Assembly: GCA_965660875.1 (NCBI GenBank)
Contig: CBFIBQ010000007.1
Span: forward strand, 60,236-124,235
Reading direction: 5' to 3'
Length of the DNA stretch: 64,000 bases
From: UBA6770 sp965660875
GTDB taxonomy: Bacteria; Bacteroidota; Bacteroidia; Flavobacteriales_G; Salibacteraceae
Position numbers and translations under genes: made by a program. This document shows positions 34,241-43,163 of the stretch, piece by piece (position 1 is the first letter of the stretch; every line of letters begins with the position of its first letter). Below the pieces are notes generated by a model. The model did not search any database. It was given only the letters and a program-made list of their open reading frames with translations, and was not told the origin of the DNA.

Positions 34241-35284
34241 ATGTATAGACTAGAACATCCAGAAATACTCTTTGCTTTACTTGGTATTCCAGTAATCTGG
34301 CTGGTATACTTTGTTTACAGATATTGGAGGAAAAAGAAACTATCAGAATTTTCTGATGTTGCGTTGCTGGACAATAACATACCTCTGAAAGCTACCTACA
34401 AACTCATGATTAAAACCATTCTGTTTAGTATGGCTTACACATTCTTCGTGATTGGCCTAGCCAACCCGCAAATTGGGTCAAAACTGGAAGAAGTGAAGCG
34501 TGAAGGAATCGATATAATGATTGCGCTTGACCTCAGTAACAGTATGCTTGCCGAAGACCTGAAACCAAACCGTTTGGAAAAATCGAAGCGCGCAATTTCC
34601 AAGTTAGTTGAAAGACTGCACTCAGACCGGATTGGTATAGTGGTATTTGGAGGTGAGGCATACACACAATTGCCGCTTACAACAGATTTAGCTGCAGCCA
34701 AATTGTTTTTACGCACCGTAAGCACAGATATTATCCCTACTCAAGGGACCAATATTGGTGCGGCTATTAAGCGTTGTATCAGCTCATTTGACGAGAAAAG
34801 TGCAGCTGGAAAAGCAATAATTATAATTACAGATGGAGAAAACCACCAAGAAGATGCGGTAAAAGCAGCACAAGAAGCTGCCGAAAACGAGATACAAATC
34901 TTTACAGTAGGTATGGCAACAAGTACAGGAGTTCCCATACCACTATACCGAAACGGAAGAAAAGTAGGTTTCAGAAAAGATAAAGAGGGAAATAGCATTG
35001 TTACGCAGTTGAATGAAACTATGCTAAAAGAAATTGCAGCCGAAGGGAATGGTTATTTCATAAGAGCGACCAACTCCGATGCTGGGTTAAACCAAATTCT
35101 CGATGAGTTGGAGCAATTGGATAAAGCAGAAATTGGAACGCAATTATTTACCGATTACGAAGACCGTTTTCAATACTTTACAGCCATTGGCCTTTTCTTT
35201 TTGATTTTAGAGTTTTTTGTGAGCGAAAGAAAAAACCAACTCATCAGTAATCTTAAATTGTTTGAAGCTAAAACAAAGGTTTAA
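34241..35284 (+). CDS. batB: BatB, membrane-anchored VWA protein
   Basis: 347 residues, paralogous to BatA. It begins MYRLEHPEILFALLGIPVIW and carries two N-terminal helices, a VWA domain with MIDAS ALDLSNSM and IIITDGENHQ, and a C-terminal helix (FTAIGLFFLILEFFVSE). Both proteins share the phrase MLAEDLKPNRLE. BatA and BatB are expected to form the periplasm-facing or cytoplasmic VWA pair of the complex. batC starts immediately after the stop codon. Confidence 0.93.
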   Translation: MYRLEHPEILFALLGIPVIWLVYFVYRYWRKKKLSEFSDVALLDNNIPLKATYKLMIKTILFSMAYTFFVIGLANPQIGSKLEEVKREGIDIMIALDLSNSMLAEDLKPNRLEKSKRAISKLVERLHSDRIGIVVFGGEAYTQLPLTTDLAAAKLFLRTVSTDIIPTQGTNIGAAIKRCISSFDEKSAAGKAIIIITDGENHQEDAVKAAQEAAENEIQIFTVGMATSTGVPIPLYRNGRKVGFRKDKEGNSIVTQLNETMLKEIAAEGNGYFIRATNSDAGLNQILDELEQLDKAEIGTQLFTDYEDRFQYFTAIGLFFLILEFFVSERKNQLISNLKLFEAKTKV

Positions 35285-36073
35285 ATGTACGGTCTTGAGC
35301 AAATCATAAGAATTTCCCTACTCCTCCTAACGCATATCATGTCGGTAGAAGTATTGGCGCAAAACGCCAAATTCAGTCTAAATGACGGGAATGCCGCGTT
35401 TGAACAAAAAGATTATGAAAATGCAATTCTTGAATACTCGGAAGCGTTAACTGTCGATCCAAATTATGAAGCCGCAGAGTTTAATACAGCGAATGCATTT
35501 TATCGACAAGAAAAAATGGACGATGCGGTCAGAGAATTTAGAAGGATTGCAAAAAGCTCAGAGGATAAAAACTTACAAGCAAAAGCCTACCACAACTTGG
35601 GCAATTCATACCTTCAATCTAAAAAACTGAAAGAAGCTATAGAAGCATATAAAAACTCACTTCGAATACAGCCAGACGATCATGAAACACGATATAACTT
35701 GGCCGTGGCAAAGAAACTATTAGAAGAACAGCAACAAAACCAAGAACAAAATAAAGACCAGAATAAGGATCAGAATAAGGAAGACAATCAAGACAAAAAA
35801 GATAAAAACGACGAGCAGCAAGAGAATAAAGAAGAAAACCAGAACGAGGAAAAAAACGAGGAAAATAATTCGGAAGACAAAAAAGAGGGTGAGGACGACC
35901 AAAAGCAAGAAGAAAATCAGGAGCAAGATGGTAAACCAAAGGAAGGTGAAATGACTCAGGAAGATGCCGAGCGCCTACTTCAAATGTTGGAAGATGAGGA
36001 AAAAGAAACCCAAGACGACTTAAAAAAGAAAAAAGTAAAAGTGCGCAAAACCAACATTGAAAAGGACTGGTAA
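35285..36073 (+). CDS. batC: BatC, TPR protein with highly charged tail
   Basis: 262 residues. An N-terminal hydrophobic export segment ends VLAQNAKF. Three TPR units follow (AAFEQKDYENAILEYSEAL, FYRQEKMDDAVREFRRI, LGNSYLQSKKLKEAIEAYKN). Residues about 150-230 are an almost uninterrupted low-complexity stretch of N, Q, E, K and D, and the protein ends in a KKKVKVRKTNIEKDW basic tail. TPRs suggest a scaffold for the other Bat proteins. The polar stretch is common in BatC homologues. Confidence 0.92.
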   Translation: MYGLEQIIRISLLLLTHIMSVEVLAQNAKFSLNDGNAAFEQKDYENAILEYSEALTVDPNYEAAEFNTANAFYRQEKMDDAVREFRRIAKSSEDKNLQAKAYHNLGNSYLQSKKLKEAIEAYKNSLRIQPDDHETRYNLAVAKKLLEEQQQNQEQNKDQNKDQNKEDNQDKKDKNDEQQENKEENQNEEKNEENNSEDKKEGEDDQKQEENQEQDGKPKEGEMTQEDAERLLQMLEDEEKETQDDLKKKKVKVRKTNIEKDW

Positions 36074-36079
36074 AACCGT

Positions 36080-37873
36080 ATGAATAAACTAATTACCATA
36101 TTAATTACGCTGAGTTTTGCAGGAGTTTCTTTTGGCCAGAAATTCTCAGCCACTGTAAATCGGAATCAGGTAGGTGTTGGTGAACATTTCAAATTAACCT
36201 ATACCATTGAAGCGCAAGGCAACCGATTCACACCTCCAAATTTTTCTGGATTTAGAGTATTAAGCGGCCCTAACCAGTCCCAAAGCATGCAATACATTAA
36301 TGGTCAAATGAGCGCTAGCCTCTCCATTAGTTATGTATTACGAGCGGAAAAAATGGGAGAGTTTACGATTCCACCAGCTACTATATCTGCAAATGGAAAA
36401 ACATTAAAGTCAAACAGCGTTTCCATCAAGGTAATTAAAGGACGTAATACCAACCAAAACAACAATACTCAACAAGCCAAACAGCCGGGTAATGAGGTGA
36501 AAGACAATGTTTTTATAAAGCTTTTGGTAAACAAAAGAAACGCCTATGTGGGCGAACAACTTACGGCTACTTATAAAATTTACACGCGTCTTAGCATTGT
36601 AGACAATGCCATTAGAGAACTGCCAGCCTTCAATGGTTTTTACAGTCAAGAAATTGACGAAAAAGGTCAAGGAAACCTAACTCCAGAAATTGTCAATGGA
36701 ATTCAGTACAATACAGCGATCATAAAGCAAGTAGTACTTTCTCCTCAGCGTTCAGGAAAGTTAGAAATTGAGCCACTTTCAATGGATTTAGCCCTTCGTA
36801 TTCAAGACAAAAGAAGAGGGCGTTCTGTGTTTGACCAGTTTTTTGGCTCGTATCGAGATATCCAATATACCGCCCAGAGCAATAAGGCCGTCATAAATGT
36901 AGAACGACTCCCCGAAAAAGGTAAACCTGAAAATTTTAACGGTGCCGTCGGTGTATTTGATTTAGAGTCTTCATTGGATAAAAATGAAGTCAAAGCAAAT
37001 GAGGCCATTAATTTAGTTGTCAAACTCAGTGGCAAAGGGAATGTTAAACTCCTAAAAGATCCAAGTTTAGAATTCCCTCCAGACTTTGAGGTTTACGATC
37101 CAAAAGAAAGCACCAACATTAAAACTTCTACACAAGGCATTAGGGGCAGCAAAACCTTTGAGTACTTAATAATTCCAAGACATTCAGGAGAATTTGAGAT
37201 TCCCTCCTACTCTTTTTCATATTTCGACCCAATAAGAAAACAATTCGTTTCAAAGTCAACACCTAGTTATAAGGTTTCGGTTGAAAGAAGCGGCAACGAA
37301 GCAGCAAGCCCCGGAGGAGGTCTCCAACGCTCGGTCAGCAAGAAAGATATTGCTAAAATCGGAAGCGATATCCGCTACATAAAATCCAATGGATTTAACC
37401 TAACTGAAGAGCATTCTTTTTATTTAAACTCTATGCTCTTCTGGATATTAATGCTGGCGCCTGTTGGCATTTTATCGCTTTTACTCATTGTTCGAAAACG
37501 AATTTTGGAAGCACAAAAAGATGTTGTAGGCATGCGAAGAAAACGTGCTAAAAAAATGGCTACGAAGCACTTAAAAGCGGCTGAAGAGTTTATGAACAAT
37601 AACGAAACATCTAAATTTTACGAAGAAATTCTTCGCTCGGTGAATGGTTTTATTTCCGATAAATTCAACATACCACTAGCCGACCTAAACAAAACACGCA
37701 TCGAAAAAGAACTAAGGAACAATGGAATCCAAGCAACAGCAATTAAGGAATTCATGGACATATTAAACGATTGTGAGATGGCACGCTTTGCGCCCCTTTC
37801 AAACAATAGGCCTCAGGAAATTTATGACAAGGTTTTAAGTATAATTGAAACAATTGAAGGAGGTTCAAAATGA
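36080..37873 (+). CDS. batD: BatD, periplasmic multi-domain membrane protein
   Basis: 597 residues. Signal peptide ending VSFGQ, then repeated Ig-like beta domains (NRNQVGVGEHFKLTYTIEAQ, NKRNAYVGEQLTATYKIYTR and SSLDKNEVKANEAINLVVKL) that match the BatD family. A transmembrane helix near residues 450-472 (FWILMLAPVGILSLLLIV) and a cytoplasmic helical tail follow. It overlaps batE by 4 bp. Its role in the complex is unknown beyond membrane anchoring of the extracytoplasmic domains. Confidence 0.93.
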   Translation: MNKLITILITLSFAGVSFGQKFSATVNRNQVGVGEHFKLTYTIEAQGNRFTPPNFSGFRVLSGPNQSQSMQYINGQMSASLSISYVLRAEKMGEFTIPPATISANGKTLKSNSVSIKVIKGRNTNQNNNTQQAKQPGNEVKDNVFIKLLVNKRNAYVGEQLTATYKIYTRLSIVDNAIRELPAFNGFYSQEIDEKGQGNLTPEIVNGIQYNTAIIKQVVLSPQRSGKLEIEPLSMDLALRIQDKRRGRSVFDQFFGSYRDIQYTAQSNKAVINVERLPEKGKPENFNGAVGVFDLESSLDKNEVKANEAINLVVKLSGKGNVKLLKDPSLEFPPDFEVYDPKESTNIKTSTQGIRGSKTFEYLIIPRHSGEFEIPSYSFSYFDPIRKQFVSKSTPSYKVSVERSGNEAASPGGGLQRSVSKKDIAKIGSDIRYIKSNGFNLTEEHSFYLNSMLFWILMLAPVGILSLLLIVRKRILEAQKDVVGMRRKRAKKMATKHLKAAEEFMNNNETSKFYEEILRSVNGFISDKFNIPLADLNKTRIEKELRNNGIQATAIKEFMDILNDCEMARFAPLSNNRPQEIYDKVLSIIETIEGGSK

Positions 37874-38637
37874 AAAAATTACTCTTCATTTCTTTCATAC
37901 TTCAAATTTCTGCAGTTTTTTTAACAGCTAAAAGTTCGGATCATTACTACAACATAGCATTACAGGGTAATCAACAATACGAAGCGGGCAATTACGATAG
38001 TGCGCTCACTTTATATTCTTCGTTGGTGAATGCTAACTTTTCTTCTGCAAACCTTTATTATAACTTAGGAAATACGCACTATAAACTAAACGAACTAGCA
38101 CCTGCAATCTACTATTTGGAAAAAGCTAAGAAACTGGCTCCATTTGATAAGGATATTGAATTTAATTTAAATATGGCCAAGCGTCAGATTGTAGATAGAA
38201 TTGAAGATGTACCGCAACCCATAATTGAACGGGCATGGTTTTACTTGCGCAGCTTAATGGCTATAGATTCATGGGCAGTATTGGGTACACTAACTTTTGC
38301 GTTGTTCATTTTACTTATTGGCTTTTACGCACTCAGTGCCAAGGTATATGTGAAAAAGTTAGCCTTTTTTACTTCATTGGGTTTTCTGTTCTTGGCAGCA
38401 AGTAGTCTTATATTTGGTTACAGTGCAATGAATTATGTAAAATCGGAGAAGCAAGCTGTTGTTTTTATTGGGTCACTTTCTGTGAAAGCAGAGCCCAACT
38501 CAAGCAGTTCAGATCTATTCATTGTACACGAAGGGACCACGGTAAATGTTATTGAAGTGGTAAATAACTGGGCTCGCGTAAGCCTGCCCGATGGCAACGA
38601 AGGTTGGGCGCCACTAGAGGATATTAAAAGATTTTAG
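37870..38637 (+). CDS. batE: BatE, TPR and SH3-domain membrane protein
   Basis: 255 residues. Signal peptide (MKKLLFISFILQISAVF), two TPR-like units (GNQQYEAGNYDSALTLYSSL, LYYNLGNTHYKLNELAPAIY), two transmembrane helices around residues 135-190, and a C-terminal bacterial SH3 domain (VKAEPNSSSSDLFIVHEGT to GNEGWAPLEDIKRF). SH3b domains often bind peptidoglycan, so BatE could tie the complex to the cell wall. It is the last gene of the operon; no hairpin terminator is visible in 38638-38804. Confidence 0.92.
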   Translation: MKKLLFISFILQISAVFLTAKSSDHYYNIALQGNQQYEAGNYDSALTLYSSLVNANFSSANLYYNLGNTHYKLNELAPAIYYLEKAKKLAPFDKDIEFNLNMAKRQIVDRIEDVPQPIIERAWFYLRSLMAIDSWAVLGTLTFALFILLIGFYALSAKVYVKKLAFFTSLGFLFLAASSLIFGYSAMNYVKSEKQAVVFIGSLSVKAEPNSSSSDLFIVHEGTTVNVIEVVNNWARVSLPDGNEGWAPLEDIKRF

Positions 38638-38804
38638 GCCAAGCACAAGAGCCTAAAAGCCGCCAAATCAACACAATCTTTTTTATTATTTAAAGCCAGT
38701 ATTATCATTTAGAGACGCCGCAATGGAGTAAAAAAACAATACAATTTTTTAGCTTTTATAATACCTATTTATTATGTTATTTTGCACTCCGAAAAATAAG
38801 CTAG

Positions 38805-39872
38805 ATGATTAGTGAAAAAATTGACATAAAAATCACGTCTGTAAACCAATCAAAGTTAGACTCAAAAGAAGGTATTGAACTTCAATTTGGCAAAACATTT
38901 ACCGACCATATGTTTGTGGCTGACTATAAAAATGGATCATGGAGCAACCTAGAAATAAAGCCTTTTCAAAATATTGAAATGAGCCCTGCTACAAGCTTTA
39001 TTCACTACGGCCAATCCATTTTTGAAGGACTAAAAGCACATGCGACTGACGAAGGAGAAATTCTAATTTTTAGGCCTGAAGCAAACGCAAAAAGACTCAA
39101 CCATTCTGCAAAAAGATTATGCATGGCTGAATTGCCCAATGAACTTTTTATTGAAGCCGTAAAACAGTTAGTAAACATAGATAGGGCTTGGATGCCAAAA
39201 GGTGAAGAAAGCTCGTTATATATTCGACCATTTATGTTTGGTACAGAAGAGTTTCTAGGTGTAAAACCATCTGCAAATTACCGTTTTATGGTGATCCTAT
39301 CCCCTTCCGGAGCCTATTATTCAAAACCCGTTAAAGTTAAAGTTGAAACAAATTATGCTCGTGCCATGGAAGGCGGAGTTGGCTCTGCTAAAACGTCGGG
39401 AAATTATGCAGCATCACTCCTTCCGGCTAAAGAAGGTTTTGAAAGCGGTTACGATCAGTTACTTTGGACCGATGCCAAAGAACACAAAAAGATTGAAGAG
39501 TCGGGAACCATGAACGCTATGTTCATTTTAAACGACACATTAATAACGCCTAAAACATCTAGTTCTATTCTTTCAGGAATTACGCGCGATAGTATTCTTA
39601 CCATAGCTCGAGACTGGGGATATAAAGTTGAAGAAAGAGACGTATTGGTAGCTGAGTTAGAAAACGGACTAGAAAATGGACAACTAACGGAAGCTTTTGG
39701 AGTTGGAACTGCTGCCACTATTGCTCACATATCGTCAATTGGTATAAATGGAAATGATTACAATTTACCCGAAATTGAGTCAAGAACCTTTAGCAATAAA
39801 ATGGCAAATTATCTGAACGACCTCAAACGCGGCCGACTGTCGGATTATTCCAATTGGTTAACTAAAGTATAA
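38805..39872 (+). CDS. ilvE: Branched-chain amino acid aminotransferase
   Basis: 355 residues, class IV PLP aminotransferase. Signatures: HYGQSIFEGLKAH, YIRPFMFGTEEFLGV, the Lys-bearing VGSAKTSGNYAASLL, the LLWTDAKEH motif and EESGTMNAMF. The reaction interconverts Leu, Ile or Val and their 2-oxo acids with glutamate/2-oxoglutarate. It is a single gene between the Bat operon and a TonB receptor, with a 168-bp upstream gap containing an AT-rich stretch and a near-match (TATTTTG) to a -7 box at about 38779. Confidence 0.95.
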   Translation: MISEKIDIKITSVNQSKLDSKEGIELQFGKTFTDHMFVADYKNGSWSNLEIKPFQNIEMSPATSFIHYGQSIFEGLKAHATDEGEILIFRPEANAKRLNHSAKRLCMAELPNELFIEAVKQLVNIDRAWMPKGEESSLYIRPFMFGTEEFLGVKPSANYRFMVILSPSGAYYSKPVKVKVETNYARAMEGGVGSAKTSGNYAASLLPAKEGFESGYDQLLWTDAKEHKKIEESGTMNAMFILNDTLITPKTSSSILSGITRDSILTIARDWGYKVEERDVLVAELENGLENGQLTEAFGVGTAATIAHISSIGINGNDYNLPEIESRTFSNKMANYLNDLKRGRLSDYSNWLTKV

Positions 39873-39945
39873 CAACAATATCTCTCAATAGTTAGCGTTC
39901 ATGAGCACTGTGAGTTGGTAAAAATGCAGTTACAGCGCAATATTC

Positions 39946-42504
39946 GTGAAAGGCCAAATACTTATATTTACACTAATAACCCTTGCATGTAGCGGTGTGT
40001 TCGCGCAGAACAATGCTGTGCTTAAAGGCTACATTGCAGATTCAACCGGCCAAAAATTACCAGCCGTTAGTATTTCTATTCCAGGCTCAGGCATGGGTGT
40101 TAGTTCCAAGAATGATGGAAGTTTTAGAATTGTAATACCTGCCGATAGCGCCGTTACAGTGGCGTTTTCCTTTATTGGATATCAAACCCAACGGTTTTTG
40201 ATCAACTTAAAACCAAACCAAGAAAAATATGCAGAAATTACCTTACGAAAAAAGTCGGAAACCTTCAAGGAGTTTGTAGTTGAAGAGGAACGCAATCGGA
40301 CGACCAACCTAATAAAAATTGACCCCAAGTTTACCGAAAAAATACCCACTCCAAGCGGAAATTTTGAGAGTATATTGTTTACCATGCCTGGTGTTTCCTC
40401 AAATAATGAATTGAGCAGTACGTATAATGTAAGAGGCGGAAATTTTGACGAGAATTTGATTTACGTAAATAATATGGAAGTGTATCGCCCTTTTTTAATT
40501 CGCTCCGGACAGCAGGAAGGACTGAGTTTTATCAACCCAGACTTAGTTGAAAATGTATTGTTCTCGGCTGGTGGATTTGATGCTATTTACGGAGATAAAA
40601 TGTCTTCTGTATTAGATATTACCTATAAAAGACCTTCAAAACCAGAAGGTTCTGTTTCTGTAAGCTTGTTGGGTGCCACAGGACATTACGGAGATGCGTC
40701 TAAAGATTACCGCTTCACGCAGATACACGGTGTGCGCTACCGAACCAATCAATACGTGCTTCAAGGCTTGCAAACTCAAGCAGAGTATCAGCCTCAATTT
40801 ATTGATTACCAGGGCTATTTTACCTACCAAATCAATACAGAACTTGAGTTGGGTTTACTTCTAAATGCTTCGCAAAACCAGTACTTGTTTGTACCTCAAT
40901 CTAGAGAAACTGAGTTTGGGAATGTTAATGAAGCCCTTCAACTGAGTATATTTTTCGATGGTCAAGAAGTTGATGCCTATTCGACAGGGACAGCCTCCTT
41001 AAGTGCGACTTATAATCCAACAAAAAACACCAAACTACAATTTATATCTTCCATATTCAGAACCGTTGAAAGCGAGACTTTTGATATTGAAGGTGCCTAC
41101 CGACTGGATGAGTTAGACCGAGATTTAGGAAGTGAAAACTTTGGAGAAGTAAAGTTTAATAGAGGCGTTGGTGGCTTTATTAATCATGCAAGAAATTACC
41201 TTGAAGCGAATGTGGCCAACCTACAACACAAAGGAACCCACTACGCTAAGTTTGCTCAATTGGACTGGGGAGTGCGTTACCAGATTGAAGAAATAAAGGA
41301 TCAGCTCAAAGAGTGGGAATACCAAGATTCTACTGGTTATGCTTCACCACAAGCCGTAAATGACTTGAATTGGAGCTATTTACCTTCAGACACCTTAAAC
41401 CCCGTTCCAAATAGCCCCAGAAGTCAGGTCGATATGAAACGTTCGGTGCGTTCCAACAATGACATTTTCTCTCAACGATTGATGGGCTATTTTCAAGCGA
41501 AAAGAACATTATCGCTCGACTCAAACGAACTGTCCTTTACTGCAGGTATTCGAGCCAACCATTGGGATTTTAACAATGAAACTACCATAAGCCCAAGAGC
41601 AGCTATAGCCTTTAAGCCCAATTGGAAAAAAGATTGGCTTTTTCGCTTTGCATGGGGATTTTATCATCAACCGCCCTTTTATCGAGAAATGAGAAATATC
41701 GACGGTATAGTTAATCCCAATATTCGGGCACAGGAAAGTATCCATTACGTTCTTGGCTCAGATTATAACTTTACCATGTTTGACCGTCCGTTTAAGTTAA
41801 CTACAGAGGCGTATTACAAAAGATATAATAACCTGATACCCTATGAAATTGATAATGTGCGCATACGATATTATGCCGAAAACTCGGCGGAAGGATACGC
41901 CGGAGGTGTGGATTTGCGGGTTTTTGGCGAATTTGTAAAAGGAATAGATAGCTGGATTACTCTAGGGGTTATGCAAACTGAAGAGGACTTAAAAAATGAC
42001 TCGTATTGGGAACGCTATAACCAAGATGGCGAACAAATTATTTCTGGTTATACCTTTGATCAAACGGCGGTAGACAGTGCACAATTTTTTCCTGGCTTCG
42101 TTCCAAGGCCGACCGATCAGCGATTTAGGTTTAGCATCTTCTTTCAGGATTACGTGCCTAAAATTCCGGACCTAAAAGTCAATCTAAACTTTCTTTTTGC
42201 ATCGGGGCTACCCTTTGGCCCTCCATCCTTCAATAGATACCAAGATACACTAAGAATGCCTCCATATCGAAGAGTAGATGTTGGCTTCTCCTACGATATT
42301 ATTAAACCTGACAGAAAGCGTAAACCTGAGGGTAAATTTCAGTTTATTGACAAAGCTTGGGTAGCCGTTGAGGTTTTTAATATGTTTGGCATAAACAATA
42401 CCATTTCCTATTTGTGGATTCGAGATATAAGCGATCGCATATACGGAGTACCTAACTTTCTCACGAATAGAAGGTTGAATATAAAGTTTGCTGCTCGGTT
42501 TTGA
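39946..42504 (+). CDS. TonB-dependent receptor with carboxypeptidase-like N-domain
   Basis: 852 residues from a GTG start that opens a signal peptide (KGQILIFTLITLACSGVFAQ). A CarboxypepD_reg-like domain (residues about 22-110, ADSTGQKLPAVSISIPGSGM) precedes the plug (FESILFTMPGVSSNNELSST, NVRGGNFDENLIYVNNMEV) and a 22-strand barrel ending in NRRLNIKFAARF with a terminal aromatic. Such receptors import large ligands energised by TonB; the substrate cannot be told. There is no SusD-like partner. The stop overlaps the TTG start of a DUF1684 lipoprotein, so the two are translationally coupled. Confidence 0.92.
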   Translation: MKGQILIFTLITLACSGVFAQNNAVLKGYIADSTGQKLPAVSISIPGSGMGVSSKNDGSFRIVIPADSAVTVAFSFIGYQTQRFLINLKPNQEKYAEITLRKKSETFKEFVVEEERNRTTNLIKIDPKFTEKIPTPSGNFESILFTMPGVSSNNELSSTYNVRGGNFDENLIYVNNMEVYRPFLIRSGQQEGLSFINPDLVENVLFSAGGFDAIYGDKMSSVLDITYKRPSKPEGSVSVSLLGATGHYGDASKDYRFTQIHGVRYRTNQYVLQGLQTQAEYQPQFIDYQGYFTYQINTELELGLLLNASQNQYLFVPQSRETEFGNVNEALQLSIFFDGQEVDAYSTGTASLSATYNPTKNTKLQFISSIFRTVESETFDIEGAYRLDELDRDLGSENFGEVKFNRGVGGFINHARNYLEANVANLQHKGTHYAKFAQLDWGVRYQIEEIKDQLKEWEYQDSTGYASPQAVNDLNWSYLPSDTLNPVPNSPRSQVDMKRSVRSNNDIFSQRLMGYFQAKRTLSLDSNELSFTAGIRANHWDFNNETTISPRAAIAFKPNWKKDWLFRFAWGFYHQPPFYREMRNIDGIVNPNIRAQESIHYVLGSDYNFTMFDRPFKLTTEAYYKRYNNLIPYEIDNVRIRYYAENSAEGYAGGVDLRVFGEFVKGIDSWITLGVMQTEEDLKNDSYWERYNQDGEQIISGYTFDQTAVDSAQFFPGFVPRPTDQRFRFSIFFQDYVPKIPDLKVNLNFLFASGLPFGPPSFNRYQDTLRMPPYRRVDVGFSYDIIKPDRKRKPEGKFQFIDKAWVAVEVFNMFGINNTISYLWIRDISDRIYGVPNFLTNRRLNIKFAARF

Positions 42505-43082
42505 AAAAGATAATGTTATTAGCCCTTACAGTCAATTTGTTATCCTGTCAAACAGATAAAAAGCTGGAGCTATCTCCATTCCAACAGCACCAGCAAGAGC
42601 AAAATGAATTTATGCTTTCTGATGACTCTCCTCTGCCCCCTACAGACAAGGTAAATTTCATAAGCTTAAATTATTATACATACGACAGCAGTTACTGCGT
42701 TGCAGCTGAATACCAGGAAATTGCAAATGGCCGAACTCAAAAGTTTAAAACCAATACGGAGCGCGCCCCCATTTATGTGCACAAGGCTAATCTTCGTTTT
42801 ACTTTAAATGACTCTACATTTATTCTTGAAGCCTTTATGCAACAAAACAACCGCAGCACAGAGCTGTTTGTTCCTTTTATGGACAAAACTAACGGAGTAA
42901 ACACGTACAAATCCGGAAGATATATTGACCTGCCCATTCCGAAAAAGAACAACTTTATTTTAGATTTCAATTTAGCCTATAATCCTTATTGTGCCTATAA
43001 TACTAAATACTCTTGCCCCATACCTCCCAAAGAGAACAAGCTGAATATAGGCATTAAAGCTGGCGAAAAGGCTTACCACTAA
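42501..43082 (+). CDS. DUF1684 lipoprotein
   Basis: 193 residues from TTG 42501, which provides the basic MKK before the hydrophobic core; ATG 42513 is the alternative. Lipobox at NLLSC. The DUF1684 core follows: FVPFMDKTNGVNTYKSGRYI, then DFNLAYNPYCAYN and CPIPPKENKLNI, ending with the IKAGEKAY motif. The family occurs widely in Bacteroidota and others with no known function. Overlapping the TonB receptor stop suggests a periplasm-facing accessory role, which is inference. Confidence 0.85.
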   Translation: MKKIMLLALTVNLLSCQTDKKLELSPFQQHQQEQNEFMLSDDSPLPPTDKVNFISLNYYTYDSSYCVAAEYQEIANGRTQKFKTNTERAPIYVHKANLRFTLNDSTFILEAFMQQNNRSTELFVPFMDKTNGVNTYKSGRYIDLPIPKKNNFILDFNLAYNPYCAYNTKYSCPIPPKENKLNIGIKAGEKAYH

Positions 43083-43163
43083 TTGCTCGAATTGACCTCA
43101 AAAAGAGCCCCTCATCTTAAAAATTATTTTAGCTTTACGCCGTCCAAAATCTAGGTTCAATTG

